Origin: Amycolatopsis xylanica
GTDB taxonomy: Bacteria; Actinomycetota; Actinomycetes; Mycobacteriales; Pseudonocardiaceae
Direction: 5' to 3'
Length of the DNA stretch: 64,000 nt
Assembly: GCF_900107045.1 (NCBI RefSeq)
Contig: NZ_FNON01000005.1
Coordinates: forward strand, 248,001 to 312,000
Position numbers and translations under genes: made by a program. Within the stretch, counting starts at the first letter, position 1. The number at the start of each line of letters is the position of its first letter. The notes below the pieces were generated by a model that was given only the letters and a program-made list of their open reading frames with translations, ran no database searches and was not told the origin of the DNA. Shown piece after piece: positions 1-8,141 of the stretch.

Positions 1-3000
1 GGCCAAAGGTGACCTTTCGCAGAAGATCACGGTCGACGCGCGTGGCGAGATCTTGGAGCTGAAGAACACGATCAACACGATGGTCGACCAGTTGTCGTCG
101 TTCGCCGACGAGGTGACGCGCGTGGCGCGCGAGGTCGGCACGGAGGGCGCGCTCGGCGGGCAGGCCCAGGTGCCAGGGGTGGCGGGAACCTGGCGTGATC
201 TGACCACATCGGTGAACTTCATGGCCGGGAACCTGACGGCGCAGGTGCGGTCGATCGCGCAGGTCGCCACCGCGGTCGCGAAAGGCGACCTGACCCAGAA
301 GATCACGGTCGACGCGCGTGGCGAGATCTTGGAGCTGAAGAACACGATCAACACGATGGTCGATCAGCTGTCGTCGTTCGCCGATGAGGTGACGAGGGTG
401 GCGCGGGAGGTGGGTACCGAGGGGCGGCTTGGTGGTCAGGCTGACGTCAAAGGCGTGTCGGGTACGTGGAAGGGCTTGACCGAGTCGGTGAACGTCATGG
501 CCGACAATTTGACGGATCAGGTCCGTTCCATCGCCCAGGTGACCACGGCCGTCGCGCTCGGCGACCTTTCGCAGAAGATCAGGGTCGACGCGCGTGGCGA
601 GATCTTGGAGCTGAAAGACACGATCAACACGATGGTCGGCCAGCTGTCGTCGTTCGCCGATGAGGTGACGAGGGTCGCGCGGGAGGTGGGTACCGAGGGG
701 CGGCTTGGTGGTCAGGCTGACGTCAAAGGCGTGTCGGGTACGTGGAAGGGCCTGACGGAGTCGGTGAACGTCATGGCCGACAATTTGACGGATCAGGTCC
801 GGTCGATCGCGCAGGTCGCCACCGCGGTCGCGCGCGGTGACCTGTCGCAAAAGATCACCGTGGAGGCCAAGGGCGAGGTCGCCGCGCTGGCTCAGACGAT
901 CAACACGATGGTCGACACCCTGTCGGCGTTCGCCGACGAAGTGACCAGGGTGGCGCGCGAGGTCGGCACCGAGGGCATCCTCGGCGGCCAGGCGCGCGTG
1001 CCCAATGTGGCCGGCACGTGGAAGAACCTCACCGACAACGTCAATTCCATGGCCAACAACCTGACCAGCCAGGTCCGCAACATCGCGCAGGTGACCACCG
1101 CGGTCGCGCAGGGCGACCTTTCGCGCAAGATCGATGTCGACGCGCGCGGCGAGATCCTCGAACTGAAGACCACGATCAACACGATGGTCGACCAATTGTC
1201 CGCCTTCGCCGCGGAAGTGACGCGCGTGGCGCGCGAGGTCGGCAGCGAGGGGCGGCTCGGCGGCCAGGCCGAGGTCGAAGGCGTGTCCGGGACCTGGAAG
1301 CGGCTCACCGAGAACGTCAACGAACTCGCCGGGAACCTGACCAGGCAGGTCCGCGCGATCGCCGAAGTGACCAGCGCCGTCGCGACGGGCGACCTCACAC
1401 GGTCGATTTCCGTCGAAGCGCAGGGCGAGGTCGCCGAGCTGAAGGACAACATCACCGCGATGGTCCAGTCGCTGCGCGAGACCACGCGGGCCAACGAGGA
1501 GCAGGACTGGCTCAACACCAACCTCGCGCGCATCTCGCGGCTCATCCAGGGGCACCGCGACCTGCGCGTGGTCGCCGCGCTGATCATGAACGAGCTCGCC
1601 CCGCTCGTCGGCGCCCAGCACGGCACGTTCTTCCTCACCGAATCGGGCGAAATCCGGACGAGACTGCGGCTGATCGCCAGTTACGGGCACAGCGAGGAAG
1701 GCGACATCCCGCGCGAGTTCCCGCTCGGGCAGTCCTTGGTCGGCCAGGCCGCGCTCACGAAGAAGCCGATCGTGGTCGACCAGACCCCGCCCGGCTACGT
1801 CAAGATTTCGTCCAGCCTGGGCGCGGCGGCGCCGGTGAACCTCATCGTGCTGCCGACCGTGTTCGAGGACCAGGTGCTCGGCGTCATCGAACTGGCCTCG
1901 TTCACCCGGTTCACCATGGTGCAGCGTGACTTCCTCGAGCAGCTGATGGAGACGATCGGCGTCAACGTCAACACGATCATCGCCAACGCGCGCACCGACG
2001 CGCTGCTCGAAGAGTCCCAGCGCCTCGCGGCCGAGCTGCAGGCCAGGTCCGAGGAATTGCAGGCGCAGCAGGCGAAACTCCAGCGCTCCAACGCCGAGCT
2101 GGAGGAGAAGGCCGAGCTGCTGGCCAGGCAGAACCGCGACATCGAGGTCAAGAACTCCGAGATCGAGCAGGCCAGGCAGGAGATCGAGGAACGCGCCCAG
2201 CAGCTGGCGCTCGCGTCCAAGTACAAATCCGAGTTCCTGGCCAACATGTCGCACGAACTGCGCACCCCGCTCACCAGCCTGCTCATCCTGGCCGGGGTGC
2301 TCGCCCAGAATTCGACCCAAAACCTGACCACGAAACAGGTCGAGTTCGCCAAGGTCATCCAGTCCGCGGGCACGGACCTTCTGCAGCTGATCAACGACAT
2401 CCTCGACCTGTCCAAGGTCGAGGCCGGGAAGATGGACATCCACCACGAGCCGTTCCCGCTGCGGCAGCTGCTCGACTACGTCCGCACGACTTTCCGTCCG
2501 CTCACCGCCGAAAAGGGCCTCGACTTCCAGGTGAGCGTCGGCCGCGACGTGCCCGAACTCTTGTTCACCGACGAACAACGGCTCCGGCAGGTACTGCGCA
2601 ACCTGCTGTCCAACGCCGTGAAGTTCACCGAACAAGGGAGCGTGGAGCTCAACGTCGAAATGGTCGACACCGTCGTCTCGCCGTCAAGCCACGAACCTCT
2701 GGTCGCGTTCAGCGTCACCGACACCGGCATCGGCATCGCCGAGGAGAATCTCGACTCGATCTTCGGCGCTTTCCAGCAAGCGGACGGCACGACCAGCCGC
2801 AAGTACGGCGGCACCGGGCTCGGCCTCTCGATCAGCAGGGAGGTCGCCTACCTGCTGAGTGGTGAGATCCGTGCCGAAAGCCGGCTCGGCCACGGCAGCA
2901 CCTTCACGCTCTACCTGCCCGTCTCCCGGTTCACCGCCGTCCTCGACGACACCGGCGCCGAACCGCCCCCGGCCGCGGTTCCGGACGGCGCACGCCGGGT

Positions 3001-3844
3001 GCTCGTGGTCGAAGGCGAGACGAACAGCCTGCTCACCCTGCTCGCCCGGGGCGTCGCCGCGGACTTGTCCGACACGCACGGCCCCGTTCTGGTCGAGTCC
3101 GTTTCCGCGCCCGCGGAGGCCATCGAGGCGCTCGCGGTTCACCCGTTCCGGTGCATCGTGCTCGACACCAGCATGCCGGGCACGACCGCGCTCACCTTCC
3201 TCAAGCGCCTGACCGAAGGCGCCGAGCCGATCAGCGTGCCCGTGCTGGCCCACGCCAGCCGTCAGCTCAGCTCCGCACAGGACCGGCTCCTGCAGGCCCA
3301 CGTGCGGGTCCACCCGGTCGAGCTGCTGTCGTCACTGGACGCGCTCCGCGAGCGCATCATGCTGCACCTCTCCGCCGCCGAATTGGACGGAATCCTGCCA
3401 CTCATCCGGCAGCCGGAGACCAGCCTGGAGCTCGTCACCCCGGAGAGCGCCGACACGACACCCCACCGGCTGCGGGGCCGCAAAGTCCTGCTCGTCGACG
3501 ACGACGCGCGCAATGTCTTCGCCATCTCCGGGATGCTGGAGCTGAACGGCCTGTCGGTCGTGCACGCGCCGAACGGTCGTAAAGGCATTGAAGCACTACT
3601 GGCCGACAAAACCATCGACCTGATCCTGATGGACGTGATGATGCCGGAAATGGACGGCTACGCGACCACGGCCGCGATCCGCGAGATGCCCCGCTTCACG
3701 GACCTGCCGATCATCACCGTCACAGCCAAAGCGATGGAAGGTGACCGGGAGAAAAGCCTCGCCGCCGGCGCGAGCGATTACGTGACCAAACCCGTCGACG
3801 CGGACGAGCTGCTGGCGTGCATGGAACGCTGGCTAGACGTCTGA
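1..3844 (+). CDS. Hybrid sensor histidine kinase with tandem HAMP repeats (NIK1-like), 5' end outside window
   Basis: The reading frame is open from base 2, so the start lies upstream of the window. Five complete HAMP-type repeats of 92 residues are followed by a sixth partial one. After them come a GAF-like domain (about codons 500-660 of the visible part), a long Glu/Gln-rich coiled coil, a HisKA domain with the phospho-acceptor His in SHELRTPL, and a HATPase with NLLSNAVKF and DTGIGI/GGTGLGLS boxes. A first receiver-like domain looks degenerate: it has VLVVEGE where the acidic pair is expected, although the LDTSMPG Asp is kept. The last domain is a canonical receiver (LLVDDD, MDVMMPEMDG, K in VTKPVD). 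No membrane segment is visible, so it is probably cytoplasmic. The layout resembles fungal group III (Nik1/Os-1) kinases, which sense osmotic signals; the signal here is unknown. The 3' end overlaps the convergent receiver gene by 12 bp. Confidence 0.93.
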   Translation, partial: AKGDLSQKITVDARGEILELKNTINTMVDQLSSFADEVTRVAREVGTEGALGGQAQVPGVAGTWRDLTTSVNFMAGNLTAQVRSIAQVATAVAKGDLTQKITVDARGEILELKNTINTMVDQLSSFADEVTRVAREVGTEGRLGGQADVKGVSGTWKGLTESVNVMADNLTDQVRSIAQVTTAVALGDLSQKIRVDARGEILELKDTINTMVGQLSSFADEVTRVAREVGTEGRLGGQADVKGVSGTWKGLTESVNVMADNLTDQVRSIAQVATAVARGDLSQKITVEAKGEVAALAQTINTMVDTLSAFADEVTRVAREVGTEGILGGQARVPNVAGTWKNLTDNVNSMANNLTSQVRNIAQVTTAVAQGDLSRKIDVDARGEILELKTTINTMVDQLSAFAAEVTRVAREVGSEGRLGGQAEVEGVSGTWKRLTENVNELAGNLTRQVRAIAEVTSAVATGDLTRSISVEAQGEVAELKDNITAMVQSLRETTRANEEQDWLNTNLARISRLIQGHRDLRVVAALIMNELAPLVGAQHGTFFLTESGEIRTRLRLIASYGHSEEGDIPREFPLGQSLVGQAALTKKPIVVDQTPPGYVKISSSLGAAAPVNLIVLPTVFEDQVLGVIELASFTRFTMVQRDFLEQLMETIGVNVNTIIANARTDALLEESQRLAAELQARSEELQAQQAKLQRSNAELEEKAELLARQNRDIEVKNSEIEQARQEIEERAQQLALASKYKSEFLANMSHELRTPLTSLLILAGVLAQNSTQNLTTKQVEFAKVIQSAGTDLLQLINDILDLSKVEAGKMDIHHEPFPLRQLLDYVRTTFRPLTAEKGLDFQVSVGRDVPELLFTDEQRLRQVLRNLLSNAVKFTEQGSVELNVEMVDTVVSPSSHEPLVAFSVTDTGIGIAEENLDSIFGAFQQADGTTSRKYGGTGLGLSISREVAYLLSGEIRAESRLGHGSTFTLYLPVSRFTAVLDDTGAEPPPAAVPDGARRVLVVEGETNSLLTLLARGVAADLSDTHGPVLVESVSAPAEAIEALAVHPFRCIVLDTSMPGTTALTFLKRLTEGAEPISVPVLAHASRQLSSAQDRLLQAHVRVHPVELLSSLDALRERIMLHLSAAELDGILPLIRQPETSLELVTPESADTTPHRLRGRKVLLVDDDARNVFAISGMLELNGLSVVHAPNGRKGIEALLADKTIDLILMDVMMPEMDGYATTAAIREMPRFTDLPIITVTAKAMEGDREKSLAAGASDYVTKPVDADELLACMERWLDV
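2..1381 (+). repeat. Five in-frame 276-bp tandem repeats encoding HAMP modules
   Basis: Repeat units begin at 2, 278, 554, 830 and 1106, and a sixth, diverged unit begins at 1382. Each encodes 92 residues starting A-x-GDL and including the ITVDARGEILELK-type and EVTRVAREVG-type segments. Units 2 and 3 are almost identical at the DNA level, synonymous positions included, which suggests recent duplication or gene conversion. More repeats probably lie upstream of the window. Confidence 0.95.
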
Positions 3845-4267
3845 CGGCCCGCTGAGCCGCCGGACCGCGGCGATGATCTCGGTGTTCGCGATCCCCTTGA
3901 CCAGGTATTCGGTGACCCCGGCCGACGCCATCTGCGCGATCGACCGGGTGTCCCCGTGCGCCGAGAACGCCATCAACCTGATCCCCGGCACCCGCCGGGG
4001 CAGCTCCCGTGCCATCCGCACCCCGCCACCGCCCGGGATCCGCACATCCAGGATCGCGATCGCCGGGCACAGCCGCTCGGCCAGCACGATCGCCTCGTCC
4101 ACGTCGGCCGCGACCCCGACCACCTCGATGTCCGGCTCGGTCTCCAGCAGCACCCGCAGCGCCGCGCCGATGATCGGATTGTCATCGGCGACCAGCACCC
4201 GCAGCCGCGCCGGCTTCGCGTTCCCGCCCGCCGCGTGCCCTAGCGAGGACATCGCGCTGCTCAGCAT
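3833..4267 (-). CDS. Single-domain response regulator (receiver only)
   Basis: A 144-residue protein that is almost wholly one receiver domain. VLVADDN supplies the acidic pair, ILDVRIPG the phospho-acceptor Asp, AFSAHG the switch Ser and YLVKG the conserved Lys. The sequence is most like the receivers of NarL/LuxR-type regulators, but no DNA-binding domain follows. The start overlaps the stop of the upstream ANTAR gene by 7 bp, so the two are translationally coupled. The gene is convergent with the hybrid kinase, so phosphotransfer between them is plausible but inferred. An alternative ATG at 4252 would shorten the N-terminus by 5 residues. Confidence 0.9.
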   Translation of the reverse strand: MLSSAMSSLGHAAGGNAKPARLRVLVADDNPIIGAALRVLLETEPDIEVVGVAADVDEAIVLAERLCPAIAILDVRIPGGGGVRMARELPRRVPGIRLMAFSAHGDTRSIAQMASAGVTEYLVKGIANTEIIAAVRRLSGPSDV

Positions 4268-4563
4268 GCGACGTGCCGGGAAATCTGCAGCCGGTGTTCC
4301 ACCAGCGCCTGCGCCACCTCGTCGATCTTCCGGTTGTGGTTCCGGCAGAAGGCCCGCAGCAGGACGAACGCCTCATCCACCCCGATCTGGTGCCGCTCGG
4401 CGAGGATCCCTTTCGCCTGCTCGATGGGCAACCGGCGGTCCAGTGCCCGCTGCAGCTGCTCGGCGCGCCGCCGGTAGTGCCGCAGACGAGACCGCAACGT
4501 GGCCGTCTCACTCGCGGTATCCGGCGTGCCAGGCGACGGGGGACGCGAAGTCATGGCGTGCAT
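4261..4563 (-). CDS. ANTAR domain protein (putative RNA-binding antiterminator)
   Basis: A small protein of about 100 residues. A basic coiled segment (LRSRLRHYRRRAEQLQ) leads into an ANTAR domain (PIEQAKGILAER then a three-helix pattern). ANTAR domains bind tandem RNA hairpins and act as transcription antiterminators. Most known ones are fused to a receiver, GAF or PAS sensor. This one has none, but the next gene in the operon is a lone receiver. The start is uncertain: ATG at 4563 or 4554 and GTG at 4584 are all in frame and none has a good Shine-Dalgarno sequence. Confidence 0.85.
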   Translation of the reverse strand: MHAMTSRPPSPGTPDTASETATLRSRLRHYRRRAEQLQRALDRRLPIEQAKGILAERHQIGVDEAFVLLRAFCRNHNRKIDEVAQALVEHRLQISRHVAC

Positions 4564-4651
4564 GACGTGATCGTGGCAGCACACTCTGTCGTCGCGAAAG
4601 TATCCAACGTCCCAACTTCCGTGGGACTGTGTGCTCTTTATGCCCGCGCGG

Positions 4652-6208
4652 CTAGCTGGGGCAGAGCGTTCCGTTGGCCGGAATTTTCCCGTCGATGAGG
4701 AAGGCGCGTGCCGCGTCGGTCACACACGGCGAGAAGGTGAAGGCGCCGTGGCCGGTGCCCTGCCAGCCGATGCGGACCGAGGTGGGGAACTGGTCGGCCA
4801 CCTTCGTCGTGCCCGCCAAAGGGGTGACCGGGTCATTGGCCGTCGTGATGACCAAAACCGGTGGGACGTTGGGCGTGCCCGCGGGCGGCAGCGGTTCGCG
4901 GCGGACCGGCCAAGGGCTGCACCAGGCCAGCTGCTGGGCGACGAGACCACCGAAAAGCGGGTACTTCGTGCGCATTGTCTGGGCGAGTTTCTGGATTTGG
5001 TCGGTGGGAAGCCGGGTCGCGCTGTCGTTGCACTTGGTCGCGAGCGCGCCGTCGAGGCGCGACGGCCGCACGCGCGTGTCGCTCAGCATCGGCTCGATGA
5101 ACGCGGTCAGTTTGGACACGTCGCCGGCGTTCGCCGCGCCGAGAGCGTCGGCGAGCTCGGGCCAGCGCGCACGCTGCGCGAGACCGGACGAGATCGCGTA
5201 CAGCGCGATGCCGGCGCCCGCGTCGGGCGACGGGTTCTTCCGCATTTTGTCCACGACCGAGGTCAGCACGGCCGACGCGTCACCGAGCGCGCACTTGCGC
5301 TGCGCGCAGTCCTTGGCGAAACCGTCCACTGTGGACTGCAAGCCTGCCGCGACGGCGTCGAGCGCGGCCGCGGTGTCGGGGCCGGGGTCCGGCGCGCCGT
5401 CGAGCACGATCCGTCCGGTCGTGGACGGAAAACGAACGGAGTAGCCGGTCAGCACCCGCGAGCCCTCGCCGTGGCCGAGCGCGTTCAGCTTGCTCATGCC
5501 GAGTTCTTCACGCAGCTGATCGAGATCGCCGGCGGCACGCCAGCTGTCGAGCGCCGTCTGGTTCGTGTCGAGTTCGATCGCGCACTGCTGGCCCGCTTTG
5601 CGCGCCGCGTCGAGCACGGCCTCGATCCCGGACTCGGCCGCGGGGTCCTGGTCGAGCAGGTCGCTGCGCACGTTGCCCGGAATGCACTGCGCCGGCGTCG
5701 ACTGCCCGCTGCCACGCCGGTCGACACCGATGAGCGAAAACTTCGCCAGCAACTCCGGCGGCGCCGTCGCCGCCAGCTTCGCGGCGAACAGCGTGCCGGG
5801 ATCCCCGTCGATGTCATTGACCACGACCAGCGGGATCGACCCCGTGCCGACCTTGAGCACCGACATCCGGCTGAGTCCCCGGTTCGGCAGATCGGGCGCG
5901 TCGACCGTGATCGCGACGCGTGCGCAGCTCAGCTTGAGCGCGCCCAGCGCCGCGGGCTGGTCGATCCGCGCGCGGGTCTCCTCGTCGCAGTCGGTCCACT
6001 TGATCGTGGGCGACTTGGGCTCCTCCAGCGGCGGCAGCGGGACGCCCGGCTTGTCCCCGGCCGACGCCGGCGCGGCGGGCCCGTCGTTCGAGATCACTTC
6101 CGGCCTGGTCGACGGCCCGGCCGTGCACCCCGCGAGTGTGGCCGTCACCAGCGTCGCCGCCAGTAGTGTTCGCGAAGTTGCCGGGCGGCGCACGGGCACG
6201 TTCCTCAC
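4652..6208 (-). CDS. TAP-like alpha/beta-hydrolase-fold lipoprotein lacking the catalytic serine
   Basis: A 518-residue protein with a signal peptide ending in a lipobox (TLAGC at about residues 24-28), so probably a membrane-anchored extracytoplasmic lipoprotein. The fold follows the tripeptidyl-aminopeptidase/proteinase C family: an oxyanion-region RRGSGQS, a VLDGAPDPG segment, then a C-terminal TAP-like domain with Asp (TANDPVTPL) and His (GTGHGAF). The nucleophile elbow, normally G-x-S-Y-G, reads GHGEG, so the serine is replaced by glycine. Catalytic Asp and His appear to be kept. The second family member in this window (54501-56000) has an intact GYSYG. This protein is therefore either a pseudoenzyme or uses another residue. 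It stands alone between the ANTAR gene and the ligase. Confidence 0.88.
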   Translation of the reverse strand: MRNVPVRRPATSRTLLAATLVTATLAGCTAGPSTRPEVISNDGPAAPASAGDKPGVPLPPLEEPKSPTIKWTDCDEETRARIDQPAALGALKLSCARVAITVDAPDLPNRGLSRMSVLKVGTGSIPLVVVNDIDGDPGTLFAAKLAATAPPELLAKFSLIGVDRRGSGQSTPAQCIPGNVRSDLLDQDPAAESGIEAVLDAARKAGQQCAIELDTNQTALDSWRAAGDLDQLREELGMSKLNALGHGEGSRVLTGYSVRFPSTTGRIVLDGAPDPGPDTAAALDAVAAGLQSTVDGFAKDCAQRKCALGDASAVLTSVVDKMRKNPSPDAGAGIALYAISSGLAQRARWPELADALGAANAGDVSKLTAFIEPMLSDTRVRPSRLDGALATKCNDSATRLPTDQIQKLAQTMRTKYPLFGGLVAQQLAWCSPWPVRREPLPPAGTPNVPPVLVITTANDPVTPLAGTTKVADQFPTSVRIGWQGTGHGAFTFSPCVTDAARAFLIDGKIPANGTLCPS

Positions 6209-6259
6209 TCTCTGCCTGCAGGGTGAGGTGAGCTTCGCATGATCGGTGTGGGACGGGGG

Positions 6260-7336
6260 TTAGCGGGTGCGCTTGACCTCGCCATGGAACACCGCGTCCA
6301 AGTCGTACCGTGCCGGTTCGTCGAGCTGCGTGTAGGTGCACGACGAAGGCTCGCGGTCGGGCCGCCAGCGCTTGAACTGCGCGGTGTGCCGGAACCGGGA
6401 CGGATAGCCGCCCTCGGTATGCTCGTAGCCGACCTCGACGACCCGTTCGATCCGCACCGGCACCCAGGCGTGTTCGGTCGCCCGCCAGCGGGTGATCCCG
6501 CCGGGCAGCCGCTGGTTTTCGACCGTTCCGTCGATCCACGGGTGCCCGGCGTCGGTGATGAGCGGCGACAGCTCTTGGGCCAATTCGCGACGACGAGTGA
6601 CCGGAAACGAGCCGACGACGCCGACGTGGTGCAGCACCCCGTCCTCGTCGTACAGCCCGAGCAGAAACGACCCGATCATCTCGCCCGGCTCACCGTCGAC
6701 GTGCCAGCGCAAGCCCGCGAGCACGCAGTCGGCCGTCCGCGAATGCTTGTACTTGAACATGACGCGCTTGTTCTCCTGGTACGGCGCGTCCAGCGGCTTG
6801 CCGATCACCCCGTCCAGCCCGGCACCCTCGAACAGCTCGAACCAGTGCCGCGCGGTGTCCGCGTCGGTCGTCGCCGGGGTGATGTTCAGCCCGTCGAGCT
6901 TCTCCAGCCGTTCCCGCCGCACCGACGTCGGCCGCTCGATCAGCGACTCGTCGTCGAGCGCCAGCAGGTCGAACGCGACGAACGCGGACGGGCTCGTCTC
7001 GGCCAGCAGCTTCACCCGGCTGGCCGCCGGGTGCACCCGCTCGGTGAGCGCGTCGAAATCGAGCTTGCCGTCCCTGGCCACCACGAGCTCGCCGTCGAGC
7101 ACGATCCGCTCCGGCAAGGTCGCCTTGAGCTGCTCGACCATCTCGGGGAAGTACCGGTTGAGCGGTTTGCCCGCCCGCGACTGCAGCGTCAGCTCGTCGC
7201 CGTCGCGGAACACCAGGCAGCGGAAACCGTCCCATTTCGGCTCGAACAGCAGCTCGCCCGAGTCCGGGATGGCCTTGGCCGGCTTGGCGAGCATCGGCTT
7301 GAACGGTGGGTTCAGCGGCAACGGCATGCGCGCCAT
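6260..7336 (-). CDS. ligC: ATP-dependent DNA ligase, LigC type
   Basis: A 358-residue protein. Motif I is KWDGFR with the AMP-accepting Lys at about residue 34. It is followed by SRAG (motif Ia), DGELV (motif III), FVAFDLLALD (motif IIIa), GVIGKPLD (motif IV) and FKYKHSRTADCV (motif V), then a C-terminal OB-fold region. The length and order fit the actinobacterial LigC family of nucleotidyltransferase ligases, which act in non-replicative repair including base-excision repair. No Ku or polymerase gene is adjacent. It ends just upstream of the reductase gene on the same strand (10 bp gap), so they may share a transcript. Confidence 0.9.
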   Translation of the reverse strand: MARMPLPLNPPFKPMLAKPAKAIPDSGELLFEPKWDGFRCLVFRDGDELTLQSRAGKPLNRYFPEMVEQLKATLPERIVLDGELVVARDGKLDFDALTERVHPAASRVKLLAETSPSAFVAFDLLALDDESLIERPTSVRRERLEKLDGLNITPATTDADTARHWFELFEGAGLDGVIGKPLDAPYQENKRVMFKYKHSRTADCVLAGLRWHVDGEPGEMIGSFLLGLYDEDGVLHHVGVVGSFPVTRRRELAQELSPLITDAGHPWIDGTVENQRLPGGITRWRATEHAWVPVRIERVVEVGYEHTEGGYPSRFRHTAQFKRWRPDREPSSCTYTQLDEPARYDLDAVFHGEVKRTR

Positions 7337-7345
7337 TCTGCCTGT

Positions 7346-8107
7346 TCAGTCCCTGATCCGCCGGTAGCGATGCAGGGTGAAGCCGTCTTCGAGCAAAATC
7401 GACGCGAGATCCATCCGGCGCGGCGCGTCCGACGGCAAACCGGCGACGATCCGCCCGGCGCCCGAGCCCGCCAGCAGCGGCGCGACGGTCAGGCACAGCT
7501 GGTCCACCAGGTCGTGGGCGATGAGGTCGCCGAACAAGGTCGGCCCGCCCTCGCAGTCGACGCGAAGCAGGCCACGTCGTCCCAATTCGGCCAAAACCTG
7601 CCGGACGTCGACCGCCTGATCCCCGGCGACGACGATGTCGGCGCCTGCTCGCGCCAGCGCCGCGGTCTTGTCCGACGGCGCCCGCTCACTGACGAACAGG
7701 ATCGGCGGTACCCGCGTGTCGGTGAACAGGGGAGCGGCCGGGTCGAGATTCGCGCCACCGGTGACGACGGCGATGGGCGGCACCGGCGCGAGACCGTGCC
7801 TGGCGCGGCGCTTCGCGCGTTCGCCGTTGGCCCGCGCGCCCCGGTAGTTTTCCGCCCGAACCGTGCCGCCGCCGACCAGCACGACGTCGCACAGGTCGCG
7901 CCCGAGCAGGAAGATCCGCTTGTCCGCGGGGTGTGACAAGCCTTCGGAAACGTCGTCGACGGTGACGGCCCCGTCCGCCGAACTGACGAAATTCGCCTGC
8001 ACCCAAGGCCGGTCGAGCCCGTCCGGGTAGCCGTAGAGCGTTTCGAGATCGGCATCGGTCAGGTCGGTTCGGGGTGGGTTCGGCCACAGACGGTGCACGG
8101 TGCTCAT
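7346..8107 (-). CDS. RibD C-terminal-type pyrimidine reductase family protein
   Basis: A 253-residue protein beginning MSTVHRLWPNPP. The body matches the RibD-C/dihydrofolate-reductase-like fold: VQANFVSSADGAVTVD near the N-terminus (the S-x-DG motif), DVVLVGGGTVRAENY, a segment PPIAVVTGGANLD, and CEGGPTLFGDLI near the C-terminus. Such proteins reduce pyrimidine or related substrates with NADPH. The deaminase half of bifunctional RibD is absent and no riboflavin genes are nearby, so the substrate is unknown. The frame is open further upstream to 8245, but those codons run antisense into zapE. The ATG at 8107 fits the family start. Confidence 0.86.
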   Translation of the reverse strand: MSTVHRLWPNPPRTDLTDADLETLYGYPDGLDRPWVQANFVSSADGAVTVDDVSEGLSHPADKRIFLLGRDLCDVVLVGGGTVRAENYRGARANGERAKRRARHGLAPVPPIAVVTGGANLDPAAPLFTDTRVPPILFVSERAPSDKTAALARAGADIVVAGDQAVDVRQVLAELGRRGLLRVDCEGGPTLFGDLIAHDLVDQLCLTVAPLLAGSGAGRIVAGLPSDAPRRMDLASILLEDGFTLHRYRRIRD

Positions 8108-8141
8108 CCCAGCACAGCCCGTCTGGCTACGCTTCTCAGCC

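Noticed and set aside
1..1500. Regular 276-bp repeats resembling a repeat array or CRISPR
   Set aside because: They are in frame, encode HAMP modules and have no spacers, so they are protein repeats.
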